NCBI GenBank assembly: GCA_902495945.1
Contig: CABUZD010000014.1
Span: forward strand, 1-23,432
DNA length: 23,432 nt
Reading direction: 5' to 3'
Source of the DNA: an uncultured Collinsella sp.
Lineage (GTDB): Bacteria; Actinomycetota; Coriobacteriia; Coriobacteriales; Coriobacteriaceae
Each line of letters begins with the position of its first letter. Within the stretch, counting starts at the first letter, position 1. This document shows, one piece after another, positions 13,836 through 20,716 of the stretch. Below the pieces are notes generated by a model. That model saw only the letters and a list, made by a program, of their open reading frames with translations. It had not been told where the DNA came from and made no database searches. The position numbers were made by a program, and so were the translations under genes.

Positions 13836-15560
13836 GTGGACGAGGAAGCAAGCATCATCCTGGGGGATGCCATCGCCTTTTGTCAGCGCGACGGCCAAGA
13901 TGCACGCCTCATCAACATGCTGGGGCAATCGCGCGCCATAAGCCTGACCGAAGATACGCTCACGATCGAGGCCCCCTCGCGCTTTGCCATCGCGCAGCTC
14001 AAAAAGCATCAGCCGACTATTGAGGCCTATCTGGAAGAAATCGCCTTTGCACCGATTGCGCTCGACATCGTGGCACCGCAAGGCGCCGCGACGGAATCCA
14101 CTGTCGCGACAGCGCCCGCCACGGCTCCCGCTGCTTCCCCGGCGGTGCCGGCCTCCGCAGGCGACGTGCCGACAATCGAGCACCAGCGCAGCGATGTTTC
14201 CCGTGAAACCATGGCACCGTTGCCGACCGCGGCGGCGACGTCAACGAACGCACCCGTCACGCACATGCCCATCGCTCACGACGCAGCGGCGGGCGCGGAT
14301 TCGGGCATTGCAATCAAGAACACGCTCTCGGCCGATGATTTTCGTCGCATGATGAACCAGATGAAGGGCGGAGCGCCGGCTAAATCCACGCAAGCTGCGG
14401 CCCCCGCTTCACCCGTGCCAGCACCGACCGTGCCGGCCGAGCAGAATACGGATGGAGCCCCGCTCGCCGCGAACTCAAAATTTACCTTTGAGAACTTTGT
14501 CTACGGACCCGAGAACAGCCATGCCTATCGCTCGGCACTCAAGTTTGCCGCCCTCGCGGACGAGCGCGGCACGTGCACGTCACTGTTCATCTACGGCAAA
14601 TCGGGCCTGGGCAAGACGCACCTGCTGCTTGCCATCAAAAACGAGCTCGCCGAAAAGTCGCCCGAGATCAAGGTCAAGTATGCAAACTCCCAGGCATATC
14701 TGGACGACCTGATGACCGAGTTCGACCGCCAAAAGAAGAGCAACGCCCCCATCATGCAGGCGTACCACGGCGTGGACGTACTCATCATTGATGACATCCA
14801 GAACATCATCGGCAAGCGCGCGAGCGTGGACTACTTTTTCCAGCTCATGGACGAGTTCATCCGCAACAACAAGAAGGTCGTCATCGCGGCAGACCGCGCC
14901 CCCAAGGACCTGAGCATGGATGAGCGTCTGACCAGCCGCTTTAACGCCGGCATGCTCTGCCTGGTCGCAGAGCCCAGCTACGAGATGAAATACAAGATCT
15001 TGCAGCGCTATTACGAGAACACCATCGTCGCCGCTCCCGAGGCGGGCGACGACTCGCTGCTGGCGGCCTATGGGGGCGACGGAGGGCACCTGACCGACGA
15101 GCACTTTAAACACATGGCCGAGGTCTCGGGCACCAACATCCGCGAACTCGAGAGCTTTTGCGAGCGCTGCGCCGGCGAGGCGGGCGACCGCGAGCGCGAG
15201 GGCGGGGAGCTCACCTTTGACGATATCGACGCCATCGCCAGCCAGTACTTCGACACATCGGCCAAAAAGATCAACGTCCAGACGGTTCAGTCCGTCATCG
15301 AAGAGCAGTACGGCGTGACGCACGAGGAGCTCATCGGCCCGCGTCGCAACGCCAATATCGCCAAAGCACGTCATATCGCTATCTACCTGGCCATCGAGAT
15401 GTGCGAGATGACGACCACGGCGGTGGGCGCCGAATTTGGCAACCGCAACCACTCGACCGTCAGCACGAGCTACAAAAAAGTCCAGAAGATGATCCAGGAA
15501 GACCGCACCGTCACCGAAGACCTCAAGTCGCTGCGCGATAAAATTACACTGCGCTCGTAG
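13836..15560 (+). CDS. dnaA: Chromosomal replication initiator DnaA
   Basis: 574 residues from GTG 13836, with GGGAGA upstream. Domain I (~1-80) keeps LTIEAPSRFAIAQLKKHQP. Domain II (~81-212) is a long Ala/Pro-rich linker with one helix-like island (SADDFRRMMNQMKGG, ~165-179) and the parS-derived VSRET. Domain III is AAA+: Walker A GKSGLGKTH (254-262), Walker B VLIIDDIQ (315-322), arginine finger RLTSRFN (364-370), sensor 2 GTNIRELES. Domain IV (~480-574) binds DNA, but its signature reads FGNRNHSTV (534-542) where the family has FGGRDHTTV: Asn538 replaces the Asp and Ser540 the first Thr. The helix ARHIAIYL (Arg512) is kept. DnaA melts the origin and loads the replicative helicase. It is quite divergent but complete. 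Confidence 0.97.
   Translation: MDEEASIILGDAIAFCQRDGQDARLINMLGQSRAISLTEDTLTIEAPSRFAIAQLKKHQPTIEAYLEEIAFAPIALDIVAPQGAATESTVATAPATAPAASPAVPASAGDVPTIEHQRSDVSRETMAPLPTAAATSTNAPVTHMPIAHDAAAGADSGIAIKNTLSADDFRRMMNQMKGGAPAKSTQAAAPASPVPAPTVPAEQNTDGAPLAANSKFTFENFVYGPENSHAYRSALKFAALADERGTCTSLFIYGKSGLGKTHLLLAIKNELAEKSPEIKVKYANSQAYLDDLMTEFDRQKKSNAPIMQAYHGVDVLIIDDIQNIIGKRASVDYFFQLMDEFIRNNKKVVIAADRAPKDLSMDERLTSRFNAGMLCLVAEPSYEMKYKILQRYYENTIVAAPEAGDDSLLAAYGGDGGHLTDEHFKHMAEVSGTNIRELESFCERCAGEAGDREREGGELTFDDIDAIASQYFDTSAKKINVQTVQSVIEEQYGVTHEELIGPRRNANIAKARHIAIYLAIEMCEMTTTAVGAEFGNRNHSTVSTSYKKVQKMIQEDRTVTEDLKSLRDKITLRS
14195..14210. promoter_or_regulatory. parS-like site inside dnaA domain II coding sequence
   Basis: TGTTTCCCGTGAAACC matches parS at 14 of 16 positions, and GTTTCCCGTGAAAC differs from the 14-bp core at one base. 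It is read as Val-Ser-Arg-Glu-Thr in the unstructured DnaA linker, where coding constraint is low, so conservation as a ParB site is plausible. Confidence 0.55.
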
Positions 15561-15575
15561 GGAAATAGAGACATC

Positions 15576-15584
15576 TGTTGAAAA
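15576..15584 (-). promoter_or_regulatory. Candidate DnaA box F
   Basis: TTTTCAACA on the minus strand, the fourth exact copy, 15 nt after the dnaA stop; with flanks it reads AAGTTTTCAACAGAT. Confidence 0.6.
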
Positions 15585-15635
15585 CTTGTCGAAACCACGG
15601 GCATAAGGTGTCTAAAACCCAACCCGCGGTGATGA

Positions 15636-15657
15636 AAAGTTTTGCGCAGGTTTTGAA
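15636..15657 (+). repeat. 22-bp origin repeat, right copy
   Basis: Nineteen of 22 bases match 12371-12392. The TTTTCAACA core is altered to TTTTGCGCA, while the flanking AAAGTTTT and CAGGTTTTGAA are kept, so something other than the box core may be conserved. Confidence 0.7.
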
Positions 15658-15730
15658 CGTGGAAAACCACCCCTGTTGCACACAGGCTGCTGTCGATTCT
15701 CTTTCTGGGTCTGACCTGCGTCTTTGGGAG

Positions 15731-15739
15731 TAATCAACA
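15731..15739 (+). promoter_or_regulatory. Candidate trio-proximal DnaA box G
   Basis: TAATCAACA, two bases from the exact core, 12 nt before the trio tract. It takes the position of the box that anchors DnaA next to trios in Bacillus. Confidence 0.45.
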
Positions 15740-15751
15740 GTTTCGTCAGTG

Positions 15752-15766
15752 CTATTACTATTATTA
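15752..15766 (-). promoter_or_regulatory. DnaA-trio tract
   Basis: On the plus strand the bases are CTA TTA CTA TTA TTA. The complementary strand reads 3'-GAT AAT GAT AAT AAT-5', five consecutive in-phase 3'-(G/A)AT-5' trios, running away from the box at 15731-15739 into AT-rich DNA. Trios bind DnaA as a filament on single-stranded DNA. Confidence 0.7.
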
Positions 15767-15798
15767 AGATATTTATATCTATAGAAAGGTATTAAAAG

Positions 15799-16902
15799 AT
15801 GAAGTTCACCGTCAGCCAGAGCTCGCTTACACAAGCCATCGGCGTCGTTATGAAGGGTGTCGCTTCGGCGTCCACCCTTCCCATCCTGTCGGGCGTGCTC
15901 GTCAAGGCGCAAGACGGCATCTTGGAATTCCAAACCTCTAACTACACCATCTCGATCCGTCATCGCATCGCGGCGCATGTCGAAGAAGAGGGCGAGATGG
16001 TTATCCCCTGTAAGATGCTCTCCAATATCACCAAGACCCTCCCCGATGCCCCGGTCACCTTTGAGCTGTCCGAGCGCCAGGTGCTAATTGGTTGCGAGAA
16101 GAGCTCTTTCCGCCTGAACACGCTCGATGCCAATGACTTCCCCGAGTTTCCGGCCTATGCCATCGAGAGTGCCGTGGAGCTGCCGACCGATATCTTGTCC
16201 GAAATGGTCGGCCGCGTGTGGCGCGTCACCTCGACCGACAAGGCCCGCCCCATCCTGGGCGGCGTGCACATGAAGGTCGAGAACAACACCGTGCGCCTGG
16301 TGGCGACCGATTCCTTCCGCTTGGCCGTGTGCGATACGCAGGTCGAGACCTCGACCCTCGAGGGCTCCTTTGAACTCAACGTTCCGGCCGACGCCTTTAA
16401 CGACGCGCTGAACATCATGGCCAGCCAGGCGACCATCATGATCGGGGCTACCGACACCCAGGTCGTCTTTGAGGCCGGCAACACCACCTACGTGTCGCGC
16501 CGCATCGAGGGCGTGTACCCCAACTATAAGCAGCTCATCCCCGATTCGTGCGTGACGAGCGTCAAGATCGACGTCGCCGCTTTTAACGCCGCCCTCAAGC
16601 GCGTGGCCGTTATCGCGAGCGCCAACCCCGCCGTCAAGTTCGAGATCGATGTCGAGAACGGGCAGATGGGCCTGTCCTCCATTTCCAATGACCAGGACCT
16701 TGCGCAGGAGACGATCGATGTCGAGGCCGAGGGCGAGTCGGGTACCATCGCCTTCAACTACCACTACATCTTCGGCTGCCTCAATGCCCTGTCCAAGGAG
16801 AAGGAGATCACGCTGGAGCTCAAGAGCTACTCGCAGGCGGGCATCTTCAAGTCCTACGACAAGATCAACTACCTGTACCTGGTCATGCCGGTCCGCATCT
16901 AG
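15799..16902 (+). CDS. dnaN: DNA polymerase III beta subunit (sliding clamp)
   Basis: 367 residues, the normal clamp length, beginning MKFTVSQSSLTQAIGVVMKG and ending YLVMPVRI. The three repeated clamp folds are recognisable: LPILSGVLV in the first, TDKARPILGGVHM and LVATDSFRLAV in the second, and EGVYPNYKQLIP with the C-terminal MPVR in the third. It tethers polymerase and many partners to DNA. The ATG at 15799 has GAAAGG 9 nt upstream. It is separated from dnaA by the putative unwinding region and followed after 10 nt by recF. Confidence 0.98.
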   Translation: MKFTVSQSSLTQAIGVVMKGVASASTLPILSGVLVKAQDGILEFQTSNYTISIRHRIAAHVEEEGEMVIPCKMLSNITKTLPDAPVTFELSERQVLIGCEKSSFRLNTLDANDFPEFPAYAIESAVELPTDILSEMVGRVWRVTSTDKARPILGGVHMKVENNTVRLVATDSFRLAVCDTQVETSTLEGSFELNVPADAFNDALNIMASQATIMIGATDTQVVFEAGNTTYVSRRIEGVYPNYKQLIPDSCVTSVKIDVAAFNAALKRVAVIASANPAVKFEIDVENGQMGLSSISNDQDLAQETIDVEAEGESGTIAFNYHYIFGCLNALSKEKEITLELKSYSQAGIFKSYDKINYLYLVMPVRI

Positions 16903-16912
16903 CAGCCGCCCT

Positions 16913-18019
16913 ATGACCATATTCGCCCGCGATCTTTCCGTCGCGCACTACCGCAGCTTCGATAGCTATCGCCTTGCCCTGGACGAGGGCGTGACGATAC
17001 TTGCGGGACCCAACGCGGCGGGAAAGACCAATCTCATAGAGGCGCTGCAGCTGCTGACGAGCGGCGCCTCGTTTAGGCATCCGACCGCAGCCGAGCTCGT
17101 CCATGACGGCGTGGGCTCGTGCAAGGTCGAGCTGAGGCTCGAGGGCGACGGCCGCGTGCTTGATATGGGATTGAACGCGGAGGACGGTAAGCGCTCGTTT
17201 AGCCGCAACGGCAAGAGATGCTCTGCCGCCGGTGTGCGCGGGGTTCTGCCGAGCGTGCTGTTTTGCCCCGACCATCTGGACATGGTTAAGCGAGGCGCCA
17301 GTGTGCGCCGCGCCGCCCTCGATGACTTTGGCATGCAACTGAGCGCACGTTATGCCGATCTTGCGAGCACCTATGGACGCTGCGTGACCCAGCGTAACGC
17401 CCTGCTCAAGGAGACCTGGTGCTGTCGCGAGATGCTCGGCGCGTGGAACGATTCGATTGCCCGCGCGGGCTCGGCCCTGCTTGTGCACCGGTTGGCCCTG
17501 CTCGACCGGCTGGCGGGCCATGTGCACACTGCCTACGGGCAAGTGGCATCCGGTGAGGCTGCCAACGTGACCTATACGTCCACGCTGGGGGATTTGCCCC
17601 AGGTCGATGATCGCGAAGAGCTGAAGGGCTGGGCGTACGAGCGCATGCTGGCTGCCCTTGATGAGCACGCCGACGAGGAAATTCGCCGCGGCGTGACGTT
17701 GGTGGGACCGCATCGCGACGAGATTGAGTTTACCGTGGCGGGTCGCTCCGCCCGTTCATTTGCCAGCCAAGGTCAGCAGCGAACGTTGGTTCTGGCCTGG
17801 AAGGTGGCGGAGGTGGCCGTGGCTCGCGATGTCCTGGGCACCGCCCCGTTGCTGCTTTTGGACGACGTGATGAGCGAACTCGACGGCGAACGCCGCGGTG
17901 CTTTTCTGCGGCTGATCGGCGATGATATCCAGACGGTCATAACCACGACCAACCTGGGGTATTTTACCGATGACCTGCTTGATCGAGCCAAGGTGGTGAG
18001 CATGGGTGAGGCGTGCTAA
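16913..18019 (+). CDS. recF: DNA replication and repair protein RecF
   Basis: 368 residues from the ATG at 16913; the frame stays open far upstream inside dnaN, but the protein similarity starts at MTIFARDLSVAHYRSF. RecF is an SMC-like ABC ATPase that loads RecA at gaps with RecO and RecR. Walker A is GPNAAGKTN near the N-terminus, the ABC signature is SQGQQRTLVLAWK and Walker B/D-loop is LLLLDDVMSELD. No ribosome-binding site is visible in the 10-nt gap after dnaN, suggesting translational coupling. The 3' end overlaps the DUF721 gene by 14 nt. Confidence 0.96.
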   Translation: MTIFARDLSVAHYRSFDSYRLALDEGVTILAGPNAAGKTNLIEALQLLTSGASFRHPTAAELVHDGVGSCKVELRLEGDGRVLDMGLNAEDGKRSFSRNGKRCSAAGVRGVLPSVLFCPDHLDMVKRGASVRRAALDDFGMQLSARYADLASTYGRCVTQRNALLKETWCCREMLGAWNDSIARAGSALLVHRLALLDRLAGHVHTAYGQVASGEAANVTYTSTLGDLPQVDDREELKGWAYERMLAALDEHADEEIRRGVTLVGPHRDEIEFTVAGRSARSFASQGQQRTLVLAWKVAEVAVARDVLGTAPLLLLDDVMSELDGERRGAFLRLIGDDIQTVITTTNLGYFTDDLLDRAKVVSMGEAC

Positions 18020-18569
18020 TTACGAGCGCGAGAGCGAAACGGTTGCCTTCAGTGGATTTTTGAACGCAGAGCGTCAGCGCATCCTGGCGGCCGCGACACC
18101 TGAGCGCCGCGCGCAGATGGAGGCTGCCGAGGAGTCGCGCGCGGTCTATCGCGCGTGGAACGCGGTGTGCTCGGGCACGCGCGAGGGGCGGCATGTGACG
18201 GGCTTGCGCTACCTGCCCGAGTCCAATGAGCTGCTGGTATATCTCGATTCGCCCTCGTGGACGCAGGAAATGACGCTGTTGCGCGAGATCATTCGCGCGC
18301 GCATGGAGCGCGCCGGTGCGCATGTGGACGGTCTGGTGTTCAAAACCACCGCGCCCGGTCACACGCCGCCCGCCGCCAAGGAGCGCCTGCGCCCGGCGAC
18401 GACCGAGCGCCCGTCGGCCCCGCACGCCGACCTAAGTGAGGCCGAGCGCACCGAGATTGAGCGCCAAGTGGCGCCCATCGAAGACCAAAAACTGCGCGAG
18501 GCCCTCGAGAATGCCATGAGAGCCAGCGCCGAGTGGGCCAAGGGCGTGCAAAGCAAAAAAGAGCCTTAA
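18006..18569 (+). CDS. DUF721 (DciA-like) protein, probable replicative helicase loader
   Basis: 187 residues from a GTG at 18006 that overlaps recF by 14 nt. Residues ~46-115 fit the DUF721 pattern: YRAWNAVCSG, then LRYLPESNELLVYLDSPSWT, then EIIRARMERAGAHVDGLVFK. DciA proteins of this family help load DnaB in bacteria lacking DnaC or DnaI; the role in this host is by family. The C-terminal ~70 residues are charged and Pro/Ala-rich, probably disordered, ending in a helical EALENAMRASAEWAKG. The recF-DUF721-gyrB order is the actinobacterial one. It is followed by a clear terminator. Confidence 0.85.
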   Translation: MRRANYERESETVAFSGFLNAERQRILAAATPERRAQMEAAEESRAVYRAWNAVCSGTREGRHVTGLRYLPESNELLVYLDSPSWTQEMTLLREIIRARMERAGAHVDGLVFKTTAPGHTPPAAKERLRPATTERPSAPHADLSEAERTEIERQVAPIEDQKLREALENAMRASAEWAKGVQSKKEP

Positions 18570-18597
18570 ATCGCATCTGGTGGCCTTGTAGAGCCAA

Positions 18598-18625
18598 ATA
18601 CCCTCGTTCCCGAGGGTATTTTTTT
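18598..18625 (+). terminator. Intrinsic terminator after the DUF721 gene
   Basis: A 9-bp stem ATACCCTCG / CGAGGGTAT with a TTCC loop (18598-18619) is followed directly by seven Ts. It separates the dnaA-recF cluster from gyrBA. Confidence 0.95.
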
Positions 18626-18663
18626 ACGATAAACTAGTAAGGCTGTACACATTTTCTTGACTG

Positions 18664-18670
18664 AAGGAGG
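18664..18670 (+). promoter_or_regulatory. Ribosome-binding site fixing the gyrB start
   Basis: AAGGAGG, 4 nt before GTG 18675. It argues against the in-frame TTG at 18657, which precedes this site. Confidence 0.75.
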
Positions 18671-18674
18671 ACGT

Positions 18675-20705
18675 GTGGCAAACGAAAACGATTACGATGG
18701 CGGCGAGATTAAGATTCTCGAAGGTCTCGAGGCCGTTCGTAAGCGCCCGGGCATGTATATCGGCTCGACGAGCGCCAGCGGTCTGCATCACCTGGTGTGG
18801 GAGATCGTTGACAACTCCGTCGACGAGGCCATGGCCGGTTTCTGCACCGAGATCCAGGTGACGGTCCACGCCGACAACTCCATCACGGTCGTCGACAACG
18901 GGCGCGGCATCCCCGTCGACGAGCACCCTGTTAAAAAGATCCCGACGCTCGAGGTCGTCATGACGATCTTGCACGCCGGCGGTAAGTTCGATAATTCGGC
19001 CTATAAGGTCTCGGGCGGCCTGCACGGCGTTGGCATCTCCGTCGTCAACGCACTGTCCAAGCGCGTGGTCGTTCAGGTTCGTCGCGACGGCAACACCTAC
19101 GAGATGGAGTTCTCGCGCGGCAAGACCGTCAAGAAGATGGAGGTCGTGGGCACCTCGGATTCGACGGGCACCACCGTCACCTTCTGGCCCGACGACGAGA
19201 TCTTCGAGACCTGCATTTACGATTTCGATACGCTGCACAACCGTCTGCAGGAGACGGCGTTCCTCAATAAGAACCTCAAAATCGTGCTGACCGACGAGCG
19301 CGAGGCGACTCCCCACGTGGAGGAGTTTTGCTACGAGGGCGGCATCATCGACTTCGTCAGGTTCCTCAACGAGGGCAAGGACGTCCCCGAGGCCTTTAAG
19401 GAGCCCATCTACATCGAGGGCAAATCGGACCCGGACGCACCTGTGGCCAAGATGGGCGAGGTCGAGGTTTCCCTGCAGTGGAATAGCGGTTACGGCGAGA
19501 ACGTCATGTCGTTTGCCAACGACATCTACACCCCCGAGGGCGGTATGCACCTTGAGGGTTTCCGCACCGCGCTCACCCGCGTGATCAACGATTACGCGCG
19601 CAAGCAGAACCTGCTCAAGGAAAAAGACGCCAACCTGACCGGCGACGATGTGCGCGAGGGCCTTTCGGCCGTTATCTCGGTCAAGCTGCCCGATCCGCAG
19701 TTTGAGGGCCAGACCAAGGCCAAGCTCGGTAGCTCCTATATGCGCGCGCTCACGCTCAAGATCGTGACCGACGGCCTCGCCGATTACTTGGAGGAGCATC
19801 CCAAGCCCGCCCGCGAGATCGTCAAGAAGGCGCAACAGGCCTGCAAGGCGCGCAACGCCGCCCGCAAGGCGCGCGAAGCGACCCGCCGCAAGAGCCTGCT
19901 CGAGACGGCGTCCCTGCCTGGTAAGCTCGCCGACTGCTCGGTGCGCGATGCCGAGCTGACCGAGCTCTTCATCGTAGAGGGCGACTCGGCAGGCGGTTCG
20001 GCCAAGGACGGCCGTCGCCGAGACATCCAGGCGATTCTGCCCCTGCGCGGCAAGATCTTGAACGTCGAACGCGTTGGTGACCATCGCGCGTTCTCGAGTG
20101 ACACCATCCAGTCGCTGATTACCGCGATCGGCTGCGGCGTCACGACGAGTGCCGGCGACGGCGGCGACTTCGATATCACCAAGGCGCGCTACCACAAGAT
20201 CATCATCATGACCGATGCAGACGTCGACGGTGCGCATATCCGCATCCTGCTGCTGACGTTCTTCTACAAGTACATGCGTCCGCTGATCGATGCCGGCTAC
20301 GTCTATGTTGCCTGCCCGCCCATCTTTGGCATTAAGGTGCGCAACAAGATCCACTACGTGTATCCCAACGGCCGCCAGCCCGAAGACGAGATCCTGCGCG
20401 ACACCATCCAGAGCCTGGGCCTGAACCCCGACGATAACGACGAGGACGGCAAGGCCAAGGACGGCAAGATCACCAAAAAGCGCAAGGGCTATACCGTCCA
20501 GCGCTACAAGGGCCTGGGCGAGATGGACCCCAAGCAGCTTGCCTCGACGACGATGGACCCCAAGACCCGCATCCTGCAGCGCGTGTCGATCGAGGACGCC
20601 GTGGTGGCAGACCGCGCCGTGCGCGAGCTGATGGGTTCCGAGGTCGGCTATCGCCGCGAGTACATTGAAAAACATGCGCATGACGCGCGTTTCCTTGATG
20701 CTTAA
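18675..20705 (+). CDS. gyrB: DNA gyrase subunit B
   Basis: 676 residues from GTG 18675. It is the ATPase subunit of gyrase, which introduces negative supercoils. The N-terminal GHKL domain shows EIVDNSVDEAMAGF, DNGRGIPVDEH and GGLHGVGISVVNALS; the transducer follows; the TOPRIM domain shows EGDSAGGSAKDGRR, LRGKILNVERV and DADVDGAHIRILLL; the tail has YKGLGEMDP. Between TOPRIM and tail is an acidic insert (NPDDNDEDGKAKDGK). Gyrase rather than topoisomerase IV is supported by the adjacent gyrA with a GyrA box. A weak promoter, TTTACG with TACACA 17 nt later, may lie at 18623-18651. gyrA follows after 11 nt. Confidence 0.97.
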   Translation: MANENDYDGGEIKILEGLEAVRKRPGMYIGSTSASGLHHLVWEIVDNSVDEAMAGFCTEIQVTVHADNSITVVDNGRGIPVDEHPVKKIPTLEVVMTILHAGGKFDNSAYKVSGGLHGVGISVVNALSKRVVVQVRRDGNTYEMEFSRGKTVKKMEVVGTSDSTGTTVTFWPDDEIFETCIYDFDTLHNRLQETAFLNKNLKIVLTDEREATPHVEEFCYEGGIIDFVRFLNEGKDVPEAFKEPIYIEGKSDPDAPVAKMGEVEVSLQWNSGYGENVMSFANDIYTPEGGMHLEGFRTALTRVINDYARKQNLLKEKDANLTGDDVREGLSAVISVKLPDPQFEGQTKAKLGSSYMRALTLKIVTDGLADYLEEHPKPAREIVKKAQQACKARNAARKAREATRRKSLLETASLPGKLADCSVRDAELTELFIVEGDSAGGSAKDGRRRDIQAILPLRGKILNVERVGDHRAFSSDTIQSLITAIGCGVTTSAGDGGDFDITKARYHKIIIMTDADVDGAHIRILLLTFFYKYMRPLIDAGYVYVACPPIFGIKVRNKIHYVYPNGRQPEDEILRDTIQSLGLNPDDNDEDGKAKDGKITKKRKGYTVQRYKGLGEMDPKQLASTTMDPKTRILQRVSIEDAVVADRAVRELMGSEVGYRREYIEKHAHDARFLDA

Positions 20706-20716
20706 GAGGAGGTAAC

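Larger units (their letters stand above)
15561..15798. other. oriC: Right part of the origin (oriC-2) between dnaA and dnaN, with the likely unwinding region
   Basis: A 238-nt gene-free stretch. In order: TTTTCAACA on the minus strand (15576-15584), TTGTCGAAA (15586-15594), the 22-bp repeat copy (15636-15657), a TTTTCCACG-like site on the minus strand (15658-15666), a TAATCAACA (15731-15739), a 12-nt mixed spacer, five DnaA-trio triplets (15752-15766) and an AT-rich tract to the dnaN ribosome-binding site, including the inverted repeat AGATATTTATATCT (15767-15780). This order matches the basal unwinding system described in Bacillus subtilis. The region also must hold any dnaN promoter; none is clear. 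Confidence 0.75.

Noticed and set aside
15676..15684. TTGCACACA as a canonical DnaA box
   Set aside because: Two mismatches in the defined positions and no shared context with the repeated TTTTCAACA elements.
18624..20681. A 685-codon open frame on the minus strand across gyrB
   Set aside because: Antisense to an unmistakable gyrB. High GC and codon bias make long mirror frames; its composition is low-complexity and matches no protein style.
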